DNA from: Verrucomicrobiaceae bacterium
GTDB lineage: Bacteria; Verrucomicrobiota; Verrucomicrobiia; Verrucomicrobiales; Verrucomicrobiaceae
NCBI GenBank assembly: GCA_947466075.1
Contig: CANIBP010000014.1
Location: 38,354 to 102,353 of the forward strand
DNA: 64,000 bases
Reading direction: 5' to 3'
Each line of letters starts with the position of its first letter. Within the stretch, counting starts at the first letter, position 1. The position numbers were made by a program, and so were the translations under genes. Shown here one piece after another: positions 41,347-50,954 of this stretch. A model generated the notes under the pieces. The model did no database searches, was not told the DNA's origin, and was given only the letters and a program-made list of their open reading frames with translations.

Positions 41347-42000
41347 TCACTCCACCGGCACCGCCACCTTCTCGCCGAGAAACTTCGGCCGCGTGCCGAG
41401 CACGTTCACATCGAGCACCGCCTTCACACAGGCCAGTTTTTCGCGCAGAAACGTCTTCACTGACAGCGCCACCGGCACATCGGCCGCGTTCAGGCCCCAG
41501 GCCTCGATCCCATAGGCTTGTGCCAGGTAAATCGCCCGCGCATTGTGAAATCGTTGTGAAACAAAAATCACGCGCTGCTGCCCAAATACCTCCTTCGCCC
41601 GCACCACCGAGTCCAGCGTGCGGAATCCGGCATAATCGCAGATGATTTTCGCCTCTGGCACGCCCATCTGCTCCAACACCCGCTTCATCTCCGTGGGTTC
41701 ATCATAGCCTTGCGTGCCATTGTCACCGCTGACGATTAGAGCCTTCACCTTGCCTGCTTTGAAAAGCGCCGATGCGGCCTCCATGCGTGGCAAAAAAAAC
41801 ATATTGGCTCTGCCATCTGCCAATCGTGCCGATGTGCCCAACACCACAGCCACGGGCATCTCGGGCACAGCATTCACCTCATTCACGCATCTATCTTCCG
41901 CTACCGCTCCGATGCGCCATCCACTGCCAGAGATCAAGCCAATGCCAAGCGCCGCCAATATGGCGAGCCACAGCCAGCAACGCTTCCAGTTCATCTTCAT
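41347..42000 (-). CDS. YdcF/SanA-like DUF218 membrane protein
   Basis: VVLGTSARLADG, LIVSGDNG, DYAGFRTLDSVVRAKEVFG. Confidence 0.8.
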   Translation of the reverse strand: MKMNWKRCWLWLAILAALGIGLISGSGWRIGAVAEDRCVNEVNAVPEMPVAVVLGTSARLADGRANMFFLPRMEAASALFKAGKVKALIVSGDNGTQGYDEPTEMKRVLEQMGVPEAKIICDYAGFRTLDSVVRAKEVFGQQRVIFVSQRFHNARAIYLAQAYGIEAWGLNAADVPVALSVKTFLREKLACVKAVLDVNVLGTRPKFLGEKVAVPVE

Positions 42001-42086
42001 GCGCCATTTCTCCCCTCATTTCACTCAACCATCAATCCCGTAATCTGCCCTTGCCACTTCGCCTTGATCTCGCATCCTGATCCCAC

Positions 42087-42656
42087 ATGCGTCCCCAACA
42101 ACCCATTGCCAGGCAGAATCGCCACTCCAGCTCCGACAATAAGGTGCGCATCTATGAGGAGGGCGACATCGCCACGCTGCTCGAAGGCAAGGAAAGTCCG
42201 CTCGTGCTCATCCTCGATTGCGTGCAGGACCCACACAATCTCGGTGCCTGCCTGCGCACCGCCGATGCCGCCGGTGTTTGCGCCGTGATCATGCCGAAGG
42301 ACAAAACCGCACCCGTCAGTGAGACCGTTGTCCGCGTTGCTTGTGGCGGCGCGGAGAACATCCCACTCATTCGCGTGACCAATCTCGTACGTGCCATGGA
42401 CAAGCTAAAAGAACTCGGCATCTGGCTCGTCGGCACCGCCGATGAAGCCACTCAGAGTCTCTATGACATCGATCTCAAAGGCGGCATCGGCATCGTCATG
42501 GGTGCCGAAGGCCCCGGCATGCGACGTCTTACCGGCGAACACTGTGATTTCCTCGTCAAGATCCCCATGGGTGGCAAAGTCGAATGCCTCAACGTCTCCG
42601 TCGCCACCGGCGTTTGCTTGTTCGAGTGCGTGCGGCAAAGGCAGCCAAAAAAGTGA
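42087..42656 (+). CDS. TrmH/SpoU family RNA 2'-O-methyltransferase
   Basis: [43 protein letters not shown]. Confidence 0.9.
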   Translation: MRPQQPIARQNRHSSSDNKVRIYEEGDIATLLEGKESPLVLILDCVQDPHNLGACLRTADAAGVCAVIMPKDKTAPVSETVVRVACGGAENIPLIRVTNLVRAMDKLKELGIWLVGTADEATQSLYDIDLKGGIGIVMGAEGPGMRRLTGEHCDFLVKIPMGGKVECLNVSVATGVCLFECVRQRQPKK

Positions 42657-42669
42657 TCGAATACAGCTT

Positions 42670-43389
42670 CTATTTTGACCGCAGTCTTGGTGGAGGGCCT
42701 TTTCGGCGCTGCTGCGGATCTTCCGGTGTCGTGCCAATGACGATGTCCCACGTTGCCAGCAAGTCCTGGCTGTCCGTGCTCTTCGGTTTGAACTCACGGA
42801 TTACCGAGAGTCGCTGCGCTTCATCGCGAATGCTGCGCAGAATGCCGTCCTTCTCATTTTGCGGTTCTCCTGCGACGTAGAGCTGCGTGGTCAGCATGCG
42901 TTTGCCGTTTTGCACCACGGCGAAATGATAATGCCGGGTGCGGCCGGTATAGATCGCCGGCTGGATCGTGCGAAAGCGGTATTCGCCCTTCGCATTCGTG
43001 GTGATCTTACCAAAACCCTGGAACTGCGGATCACGCTCCTTGCCGCGCTGCGTGCCCTGGCTGTGGATGTAGCTGCCGTTGATATCCGCCTGCCACAGCT
43101 CGATCACCGCATCGTTAATCGGCTTGCCATCGACATTGAGCAGACGACCGCCGATTTCCGTCACGATACCGCTCGCTGGTGCCTCGCCGCCGATGATCTG
43201 CGTCAAATCATTGTCCTGATCCAACGGCAGATGATCGGGGTAATAGGGCCCTTCCGTGGCCCGTGGCGTCAGCGTGAGCGCCTCGGCATAAATGTCACTC
43301 GTGATAATGCCGCCCGTGGTGAGCAGGAGGCTGCGCAGGAGTGTTCGGCGGCTCTGTGGGATGTGGAAGGGCTGTGTGAAAGTGTTCAT
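42670..43389 (-). CDS. Intradiol ring-cleavage dioxygenase-like protein
   Basis: TPRATEGPYYPD, INDAVIELWQADINGSY, GEYRFRTIQPAIYTGRTRHYHF. Confidence 0.85.
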   Translation of the reverse strand: MNTFTQPFHIPQSRRTLLRSLLLTTGGIITSDIYAEALTLTPRATEGPYYPDHLPLDQDNDLTQIIGGEAPASGIVTEIGGRLLNVDGKPINDAVIELWQADINGSYIHSQGTQRGKERDPQFQGFGKITTNAKGEYRFRTIQPAIYTGRTRHYHFAVVQNGKRMLTTQLYVAGEPQNEKDGILRSIRDEAQRLSVIREFKPKSTDSQDLLATWDIVIGTTPEDPQQRRKGPPPRLRSK

Positions 43390-43439
43390 GGCTATGGATA
43401 GCACCACAAACACCCCATCGGCGCTTTGGTTGCTTGTGA

Positions 43440-43859
43440 CTACGGCACCTTTGGCTTCGCGTGCTGCACCGATAACGCACCGTCCTTGCCCTCGGGCCAT
43501 TTGGCACCTTCGGCGATCCATTGGCGAATCGTGCTCACCTCGTCCTTCGGAATGCGGTGGCCAGTGGCGGGCATGGCCTTCTTGTCCTTCGGCGGTAGTG
43601 TAAGCGCGAGGTAAAGCATGCTCTTCTCCGGCGATCCAGGAACGATGGCCGGACCGGCTTTGCGCTTGCTGAAGGCGTGTTCGCGGTTTTGCAGATTGAG
43701 TTCGCCAAGCAGCGTTTCGGAGTTGTGACACTCGACGCAGCGGTCGGCGAGAATCGGTTTGATTTGCTTCACGAAATTCACCGGCGGCTCATCGGCGGCC
43801 TGGAGAACGGTGGTGAGGGAAAGGCAGGCGGCGAGGGCGGTGATATGTTTCATATTCAT
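43440..43859 (-). CDS. c-type cytochrome domain protein (secreted)
   Basis: CVECHNSET heme motif; signal peptide. Confidence 0.8.
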   Translation of the reverse strand: MNMKHITALAACLSLTTVLQAADEPPVNFVKQIKPILADRCVECHNSETLLGELNLQNREHAFSKRKAGPAIVPGSPEKSMLYLALTLPPKDKKAMPATGHRIPKDEVSTIRQWIAEGAKWPEGKDGALSVQHAKPKVP

Positions 43860-43971
43860 GGTTGAGCATCCTTGATACGCTCGTGCGCGTCAATCCTTCC
43901 CTTGGGACACACTGTGCGCATCTTGTTGCCTTCGCGGTTGCTCCTGCGGGTGCGCACCGCATCATGCACCC

Positions 43972-44316
43972 ATGAGCATCGAACAAATCACCGCGCGCAT
44001 CTGCGCGTTTCGCGACGCCCGGGACTGGATGCAGTTTCACAGTCCCAAGGAACTCGCCATCGCCATCACTGCGGAGGCGGGGGAGCTGTTGCAGCACTTC
44101 GTCTGGCAGCAGCCGGGCCAGGTCGAGCAGCGGGTGAAGGACAAAATGCCCGAACTGAAGGACGAGATGGCCGATGTGGGCATTCTGCTCTTTGAACTGG
44201 CCCAAAACCTTGGCGTCGATCTCGGCCAGGCGATGCTCGACAAGGTGGAGCGCAATGAAACGCGTTATCCCGTGGCGAAGGCACGCGGTTCCAACGCCAA
44301 ATACAACGAGTTGTGA
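43972..44316 (+). CDS. MazG-like nucleotide pyrophosphohydrolase
   Basis: EAGELLQHFVWQ...DEMADVGILLFELAQ. Confidence 0.85.
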   Translation: MSIEQITARICAFRDARDWMQFHSPKELAIAITAEAGELLQHFVWQQPGQVEQRVKDKMPELKDEMADVGILLFELAQNLGVDLGQAMLDKVERNETRYPVAKARGSNAKYNEL

Positions 44317-45353
44317 GCGACGCTGAGGTTCCAACACCACATCGCCGCCGTCCGCGTTACTCGGGCAAGAATCCAGTGCGTTTTGAGGACAAGTACAAGG
44401 AACTGAACCCGGAACTTCATGCCGAGACCATCGCGAAGGTGCGTGCGTCCGGCAAAACACCCGCCGGTCAACATGTGCCGATCCTTTTGAAGGAGATCAT
44501 GCAAATCCTCGCCCCGCAGCCCGGCGAACGTGCCGTGGACTGCACGCTCGGTTACGGCGGACACGCCAGCGCGCTGCTGGAAGCCGTGCAGCCCGGCGGA
44601 ACGTTGCTCGCGCTCGATCAAGACCCCATCGAGATCGTCCGCACCGAGGCACGGCTGCGTGCCAGCGGCTGTGAGAGCTACTCGCTCGTTGTGAAACGCA
44701 TGAATTTCGCCGGCTTGCCGCGTGCGCTCGCCGAACTCGACTGGAGCAATGGTGTGGACGTGCTGCTGGCCGATCTCGGTTGCTCCTCGATGCAGTTCGA
44801 CAATCCCGCCCGTGGTTTCAGCTTCAAACACAACGGCCCGCTCGACATGCGCATGAACCCGCAGCGCGGCATGGCAGCCCGTGATCTACTGCAAAAGCTC
44901 TCCGCTGCGAAGTTGAAGGTGATTCTCGAAGAAAACGCCGACGAACGTCACGCCGCGATGCTCGCCGATGCACTCGCAGGAATCGATCACGCCACCACAC
45001 GCTCGCTGGCCGAGGCAGTGCGCCGTGCTTTGCCCCATCGCATGGATGAGGAAGAACGCGAAACCACCGTGCGTCGCGTGTTTCAGGCCCTGCGCATCGC
45101 CGTGAACGAAGAATTCACCGCGCTCGATACTTTCTTGCATCAATTGACGAACTGCCTGCGCCCTGGTGGCCGTGTGGCTATTTTAACCTTCCACTCCGGT
45201 GAAGATCGTCGCGTGAAGCATCTCTTCCGCGATGCCTTGCGCGGTGGCGTCTTCAGCGAAGCCAACGATGAGGTGATCCGCCCGTCATCGCAGGAGATGC
45301 GTGACAATCCGCGTGCGGCTCCAGCGAAGTTGAGGTGGGCGGTGAAGGTCTGA
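44313..45353 (+). CDS. rsmH: 16S rRNA (cytosine(1402)-N(4))-methyltransferase
   Basis: VDCTLGYGGHASALLE, LLADLGCSSMQFDNPARGFSF, LTFHSGEDRRVK; GTG start overlapping previous stop. Confidence 0.95.
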   Translation: MSDAEVPTPHRRRPRYSGKNPVRFEDKYKELNPELHAETIAKVRASGKTPAGQHVPILLKEIMQILAPQPGERAVDCTLGYGGHASALLEAVQPGGTLLALDQDPIEIVRTEARLRASGCESYSLVVKRMNFAGLPRALAELDWSNGVDVLLADLGCSSMQFDNPARGFSFKHNGPLDMRMNPQRGMAARDLLQKLSAAKLKVILEENADERHAAMLADALAGIDHATTRSLAEAVRRALPHRMDEEERETTVRRVFQALRIAVNEEFTALDTFLHQLTNCLRPGGRVAILTFHSGEDRRVKHLFRDALRGGVFSEANDEVIRPSSQEMRDNPRAAPAKLRWAVKV

Positions 45354-45389
45354 ATTGACAGAAAGCTGGGAAACCAGCAAACTGGCTCC

Positions 45390-45650
45390 ATGAAAATGAC
45401 CCTCGACCTGCCTGGCGATCTCGTGCGTGAGATCAAGCTGCGCACCGTGCATGAAGGCGGCAAGCTCAAGGACACCATCGCCGAACTGCTGCGCAAAGGA
45501 CTGCGAGACCGTCCGGCGAAAAACGGCGCCAGGCCTAGCCGGGTGAAGCTGCCGCTCGTCCAATGCCGCCGTGCCGCCGTCCTGACCCCGGACCAGGTGG
45601 CCGCCGCGCTGCTCAAACAAGAGACCGAGTGGCATCATGACGCTGCCTGA
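45390..45650 (+). CDS. VapB-like antitoxin
   Basis: RHH-like N-term MKMTLDLPGDLVREIKLRTVHEGGKLKDTIAELLRKGL; overlaps PIN gene. Confidence 0.7.
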   Translation: MKMTLDLPGDLVREIKLRTVHEGGKLKDTIAELLRKGLRDRPAKNGARPSRVKLPLVQCRRAAVLTPDQVAAALLKQETEWHHDAA

Positions 45651-46080
45651 CACGAATCTTTGGCTGGCGCTGGCGCTTTCCAAGCACACGCATCACGCCG
45701 CTGCCAGCGCCTGGCTCGATGGCGAGGACAAAGCCGACAGCATCTTGTTCTGCCGCTCCACCCAGCAGTCGTTGCTGCGGCTGCTGACCACGGCGGGCGT
45801 CATGTCGCTGTATGGCATTCCGCCTTTGAGCAACAAGGATGCCTGGGCGGTTTACGAGGCTTTCATCGCGGATGACCGCATCGTGTTTCAACCGGAGCCG
45901 CCGGGTGTGGGAACGATCTGGAAAAAGTTCGCCGCACGGCGCACCACCTCACCTAAACTCTGGATGGACGCCTACCTCGCCGCGTTTGCCATGACCTCAG
46001 GCGCACAACTGGTGACGACGGATAAGGCGTTCAGCCAGTTTCCCGGCCTCGATGTGCTGGTAATCCAGCCTGCCGCGTAA
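45637..46080 (+). CDS. VapC-like PIN-domain toxin
   Basis: LPDTNLWLALALSKHTHH...LWMDAYLAAFAMTSGAQLVTTDKAF. Confidence 0.9.
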   Translation: MTLPDTNLWLALALSKHTHHAAASAWLDGEDKADSILFCRSTQQSLLRLLTTAGVMSLYGIPPLSNKDAWAVYEAFIADDRIVFQPEPPGVGTIWKKFAARRTTSPKLWMDAYLAAFAMTSGAQLVTTDKAFSQFPGLDVLVIQPAA

Positions 46081-46155
46081 GACATGTCGGAACAGACGGT
46101 GGATTGCTTCGAGATGACCGAGCAAAGACCGTCTTCAGCTTCGTATCAGTGAGCC

Positions 46156-49100
46156 ATGTTCCAACCGTCCTGCTTCATTCTTTTGTGTGTTCTGTGTTTT
46201 CCGTGGGTCACTCATGCCGCGCTGCAAGAAACCTGGGAGAGCGGTTACACCAAAGAGGATGCCATAGACGCACATGTGCTGGGGTATTGGAAGTTTGATG
46301 AGGAGGCGAAGGATGTGACGCTACATGGGGCGGTTTTGAACCCCAAGGGTAAGTTTGGCGGCGCGTTGGAGTCGTTTCCGGGGTTTCCGGTGCAGGACAA
46401 GCGGCATGCGGCGCTGGTTGCCGCGAATCCAAAGCTGTCTCCGAAGAGCGCGTTCACGCTGGAGATGTGGATCAGGCCGAAGGCGGAGTTTGAACCGAAT
46501 CTGCGCTGTTTTCTGCTCGACAAGAAGTATGTCGATCACATGGACTACCAGTGGCAGATCGGCGATGCGGACAAAGGCGGGCTGCGACGCATGTGGGTGG
46601 TGCTGGGCTTCGGCGCGGAGTCGAAGACAATCACGTCGGCGGCGCTCAAACTGGTGACGGATGCATGGCAGCATGTGGCTTTCACGTATGATGGCGCGGG
46701 CGAGGGGAAGTTTTATGTAAACGGTGTGGCGGCGGGCGGGATGAAGTTGAACGGCTATGGGCCGGTCGTGTCGGGGACGAAGCCGTTGAGCATCGGGGAT
46801 CGACTGGGCAGCAACTACGGCGGGTTTCCAGGGCTGATCGATGAGGTGCGCATCTGCGAAGGCGTGCGCAGTTTTGAGCAGGTGACGATGCAGATCGTGA
46901 GCAGCCGCAGTGTGTGGCGGCGCATGGAGCTGGCGAAAACGGTGGATGTGATCTGCACGAATCTGCGGCGCGAAACGATGCAGGCGGCGAAGCTGACGCT
47001 GAACTTCGGCGGCAAGGACGAGAATTTCATCGTGCCGGATCTGGCGGCGGGGAAGAGTTTCACGGCGAAGTACACGGTGAACACGGCGCTGAAACCGGAG
47101 CGCTATGTGATGCGCGCAAAGTTTTCGGTTGGCGACTATGCGACGGAGCAGACAACGGAGTTTGAAATCGTGCCGAGACTGGCGCCGCGCATGCCGGTGG
47201 TGATGTGGGGCGCGAATGCGGAGGAGATGGATCGATTGAAGGACATCGGCTTCACGCACTTCATCGGTCTGGGAGCGGATGCGGGCGAGATATGGACGCA
47301 GAAGAAGGTGGTGCCGCCGGGCAAGCCGGAAGTGATCGAGCGTAACCGTCGTCACCTCGATGAAGCCTTGGCGAAGGGACTGGAAGTGGTGGCGAGTTTG
47401 TCGCCGGCAAGTGTGCTGGAGAGTGATCCGAAAAATCTGCGCGTGGATCGTGCCGGGAAGCCGTATGCGCGGCAGGACATCGACGCCGCCATGCCGGAGT
47501 TCGCACCGTTTTTCCAAAGCGTGGGCATGAGCATGGCGAAAGCGTATGGCGATCATCCGGTGTTCACCTCGGCGCTGATCGACTCGGAAGTGCGTGATAA
47601 CAATCAGGTAAGTTTCAATGCGGTGGATGTGGAGGGTTACCGGAAGTTCGCGAATGCGGAGATTCCTGCGGAGGCGGTGGCCAAGTGGGGCGTGGACTGG
47701 ACGAAGCTGAAGGATTTTCCAGCGGATCGCGTGATTGCCGATGATCATCCCATTTTGAAATACTACCGCTGGTTCTGGACGGTAGGTGATGGCTGGAATG
47801 CGCTGCATACGTCGTTGAGCCGTGGCGTAAAGAGTGGCAGCAAGATATGGACGTTTTTTGATCCTGCAGTGCGTCAGCCAAGTATCAGCGGCGCGGGCGG
47901 TGGTGTGGATGTGATCTCGCACTGGACCTACACCTATCCTGATCCGCAGAAGATCGGGATGTGCGCGGACCAGCTTTTTGCGATGAGCGCGGCCACGGGT
48001 AAGAACCAGCGCGTGATGAAGATGACGCAGCTCATTTGGTATCGCTCACAAACAGCGCCAATTGGCAGCAAAGCGCCCGGCGATGTGGTGGCGTGGCAGG
48101 ACCATGACCCGGAGGCGGCGTACATCACGATTGCACCGATGCATTTGAAGGAAGCGCTGTGGACGAAGGTCGCGCGGCCCATTCAAGGCATCATGTATCA
48201 CGGCTGGCAGTCGCTGGTGCCGACGGACAGCACGGGCGCTTATCGCTACACGAATCCGAGCACGGTGCATGTGCTCAAGCAACTTGTACATGACGTGATC
48301 GAGCCGTTGGGGCCAACGCTGATGGCGATTCCTGATGAACGCAGCGAGGTGGCGTTCCTGGAGAGCTTTACATCACAGATGTTCGCACATCGCGGTGGTT
48401 ACGGCTCCAACACCGACTGGGCGGCGGATGTTTGGCTCGCGCTCCAGCATGCGCATGTGCAGACGGACATTATGTATGAGGAGACGCTGCTCAAAAGCGG
48501 CCTGAGCGGTCGCAAGGTGCTGGTGATGCCCTATTGCGATGTGTTGACGAAGTCCGTGGTCACACGCATTCAGGACTGGCAGAAGAAGGGCGGCAAGATC
48601 GTGGCGGATGAGTTTCTGTGTCCGGCGTTGAAGGCGGATTTCACGCTGCCGAGTTTCAAACGCGTGAAAAGAGCCAACGAGGACAAGGCGCAGGTGTTGG
48701 AACTGGCAAAGACCGTTGGCGGCTTTGCGCTGCCGCAGAAGGTGATGTGCGACAATCCCGAGATCATTGTGCGTACGCGGAAGTTTGGTGATGCGACCTA
48801 TGTCTTCGTCGTGAACGACAAACGTGAATACGGCGGCTATGTGGGCCAGCACGGCTTGGTGATGGAGAACGGCCTTCCATCAAGTGGCGCCCTGAGTTTG
48901 CAGGCGGATTCGGCGAATGTTTATGAGCTGACCGGCACACAGTTCATCGTGCCGAAGCGAAGTGAGGGTGGCGTAGTGAACTGGCCGGTGAATCTAGGGC
49001 CGTGTGATGGTCGCATCTTCATGGTGCTGCCGAAACCACTGATGAGCATCAAACTGGAGGTGCCTGAATCGGCGACGGTGGGCAATGCGGCGAAGATTTC

Positions 49101-49341
49101 TGTCAGTATTTCGACCACTCAGGATGCGCCGACGAAAGCCGTGATTCCAGTGCGCGTGGACATCAGCGATGCGAACGGCAAAACCACCGAGGGCAGCGGC
49201 TTCTACGCTGCGGAGAACGGCATTGTCGATCTACAGTTGAATCTGGCTCCGAATGAAGACCCTGGGACTTGGGAGATTCGAGTGAAGGAACTGGCCAGCG
49301 GGATGGAGGCAACGAAGTGGATGAGAGTAACCTCGAAGTGA
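46156..49341 (+). CDS. Large secreted protein: LamG/concanavalin-like domain plus GH-A-like (beta-galactosidase-like) region
   Basis: Signal peptide; LTLEMWIRPKAE...GGFPGLIDEVRICEGVRS (LamG); ALIDSEVRDN, WFWTVGDGWN. Confidence 0.65.
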   Translation: MFQPSCFILLCVLCFPWVTHAALQETWESGYTKEDAIDAHVLGYWKFDEEAKDVTLHGAVLNPKGKFGGALESFPGFPVQDKRHAALVAANPKLSPKSAFTLEMWIRPKAEFEPNLRCFLLDKKYVDHMDYQWQIGDADKGGLRRMWVVLGFGAESKTITSAALKLVTDAWQHVAFTYDGAGEGKFYVNGVAAGGMKLNGYGPVVSGTKPLSIGDRLGSNYGGFPGLIDEVRICEGVRSFEQVTMQIVSSRSVWRRMELAKTVDVICTNLRRETMQAAKLTLNFGGKDENFIVPDLAAGKSFTAKYTVNTALKPERYVMRAKFSVGDYATEQTTEFEIVPRLAPRMPVVMWGANAEEMDRLKDIGFTHFIGLGADAGEIWTQKKVVPPGKPEVIERNRRHLDEALAKGLEVVASLSPASVLESDPKNLRVDRAGKPYARQDIDAAMPEFAPFFQSVGMSMAKAYGDHPVFTSALIDSEVRDNNQVSFNAVDVEGYRKFANAEIPAEAVAKWGVDWTKLKDFPADRVIADDHPILKYYRWFWTVGDGWNALHTSLSRGVKSGSKIWTFFDPAVRQPSISGAGGGVDVISHWTYTYPDPQKIGMCADQLFAMSAATGKNQRVMKMTQLIWYRSQTAPIGSKAPGDVVAWQDHDPEAAYITIAPMHLKEALWTKVARPIQGIMYHGWQSLVPTDSTGAYRYTNPSTVHVLKQLVHDVIEPLGPTLMAIPDERSEVAFLESFTSQMFAHRGGYGSNTDWAADVWLALQHAHVQTDIMYEETLLKSGLSGRKVLVMPYCDVLTKSVVTRIQDWQKKGGKIVADEFLCPALKADFTLPSFKRVKRANEDKAQVLELAKTVGGFALPQKVMCDNPEIIVRTRKFGDATYVFVVNDKREYGGYVGQHGLVMENGLPSSGALSLQADSANVYELTGTQFIVPKRSEGGVVNWPVNLGPCDGRIFMVLPKPLMSIKLEVPESATVGNAAKISVSISTTQDAPTKAVIPVRVDISDANGKTTEGSGFYAAENGIVDLQLNLAPNEDPGTWEIRVKELASGMEATKWMRVTSK

Positions 49342-49351
49342 TCTCGCAAAA

Positions 49352-49426
49352 TGGTGCGCGGAGAGGGATTCGAACCCCCGACCAACTCGGTGTAAACGAG
49401 CCGCTCTACCACTGAGCTATCCGTGC
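49352..49426 (-). tRNA. tRNA-Val (anticodon UAC), CCA encoded
   Basis: Minus strand GCACGGATAGCTCAGTGGTAGAGCGGCTCGTTTACACCGAGTTGGTCGGGGGTTCGAATCCCTCTCCGCGCACCA folds as a cloverleaf. Confidence 0.95.
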
Positions 49427-49517
49427 TTTATCGTTGATACTGAGGCGTTTGCGACGCTTTTCAGGATGCCACAAATCTCCGTTGATACTGATTTTGTATA
49501 CTCGTAGTCTCCACGGC

Positions 49518-50582
49518 ATGACAGCAGAGGAGAAAAGAGACCAAAAAGGACAGTGGATTCGGGTGGCACCATGTTTGTATCGCTACCGCAGCAGCGGCGT
49601 TTATTATGCCGTAGTGAGGCGCTCTGGCAAGTTGATCCGCCGGAGCCTTGAAACAAACGTCATCGAAGTCGCCAAACGGAAGCTGCGGGACTTCCTGGGC
49701 GAACAGGAGCACGCCGCTTCTGATGCGCACAAAACCTACCTCGATGTCCACATGAAGGAGTTCCTGGCAGGAAGGACCGGAGCCCCGAAAACCCTGAAAC
49801 GCTACCGCCAGCTCACGGACCATGTGTGCGCGAACTGGCCCGGTGGTTCCCATCAGGTTCTCGCCAAGGTGGATCATAGCCAGTGCTCCAAATGGCTGAG
49901 CCAGTGGAATGGCAAGGTGGCGGCCTACAATCATGCCCGGCAGTGGTTGCTGGCCTTCTTTGACTTCGCGACCGCCAACCGCAAAATCCAGAGGTCACCG
50001 ATGGACAAGCGCCTGGTCAAGGCCATGCGACGCCCGCAGGTGATCCGCAATGCGCCCACCCCTCAGGAGTTCGAGGCCATACTGACAGAGGTGCGGGCGC
50101 AACCCTTCACGGACCATGCGGATGATTCTGCGGATGTCCTGGAGTTCATGGGCCGGGCTGGTGTTGGGCAGGCGGAGACATCCGGCCTCAAGTGGGAGCA
50201 CATCAACTTCAAGGACGAAACCATCAAGCTCTTCCGAGTCAAAACACAGACCTCATTCCAGATTCCCCTATTCGCCAAATTACGACCGTTGCTCGAAAGG
50301 CTCAGGGCGGAGAATCCCGATGCGTCTGCTTCTGAGAAAGTCTTCAAGATCAGCGATCCCAAAAAAGCGCTGGCCACGGCATGCAGGAATCTCAAGCTGC
50401 CCGCGTTTTCCGCCCGCTCATTCCGCCGGATGTTCATCATCGACGCCCTCAAGAAAGGCATTGCCGTGAAGCGCATCAGCCGATGGCAGGGACACAAGGA
50501 TGGTGGCGTGCTTATATTGAAGACTTATTCCGAAGTGATCGAACAGGAGGACGACCGGGAAGCCGCGAACCTCTTGGCGTGA
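49518..50582 (+). CDS. Tyrosine-recombinase-type site-specific integrase (non-canonical catalytic set)
   Basis: FSARSFRRMF, WQGHKDGGVLILKTYSEV; SAM-like N-terminal domain; adjacent to tRNA. Confidence 0.8.
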   Translation: MTAEEKRDQKGQWIRVAPCLYRYRSSGVYYAVVRRSGKLIRRSLETNVIEVAKRKLRDFLGEQEHAASDAHKTYLDVHMKEFLAGRTGAPKTLKRYRQLTDHVCANWPGGSHQVLAKVDHSQCSKWLSQWNGKVAAYNHARQWLLAFFDFATANRKIQRSPMDKRLVKAMRRPQVIRNAPTPQEFEAILTEVRAQPFTDHADDSADVLEFMGRAGVGQAETSGLKWEHINFKDETIKLFRVKTQTSFQIPLFAKLRPLLERLRAENPDASASEKVFKISDPKKALATACRNLKLPAFSARSFRRMFIIDALKKGIAVKRISRWQGHKDGGVLILKTYSEVIEQEDDREAANLLA

Positions 50583-50809
50583 TGCAAATCGACACCTTTG
50601 TCGCCTCCTCTGGTATCGCTTGCCTCATCCTCGATACATAAAGCCACTTCCGCCGTCCGCATCCTGACCGCATGGCGGAACTGCTGGCGTGACTCTATTT
50701 GGGCGTAAACTTTCTCACCTTCACCCCTCCCTTGCTGTAGCAGGTCTATCTGTTGGGTGTTCTGGCCCGTAGAGGTAGGCGAAGCTTTGCATGGGACGAA
50801 AAGCCATAG

Positions 50810-50922
50810 GATGTGAGTATCACATCGATATGCCCTGATTCCAAAACCGGGGGTGATACTAGGCGAACTGTGAGTAGTAGTCACAGTTCAGCTTTGCCTT
50901 TATTCCAAAACCGGGAGGTGAT
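50810..50922. repeat. Two tandem units of (TGTGA/TCACA palindrome + attccaaaaccggg(a)ggtgat)
   Basis: Palindromes at 50810-50826 and 50865-50889; direct repeat at 50838-50857 and 50902-50922. Confidence 0.85.
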
Positions 50923-50954
50923 TTTGCCGTATTGTCGCTTCTCGTTAGTTCCAG

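Noticed and set aside
46321-47922. 533-aa minus-strand ORF
   Set aside because: Arg/His-rich antisense translation over the LamG/GH-like gene; not coding.
50838-50922. Possible CRISPR-like repeat-spacer pair
   Set aside because: Only two 20-21-bp copies with embedded palindromes and no cas genes in the window; better described as a regulatory or recombination repeat.
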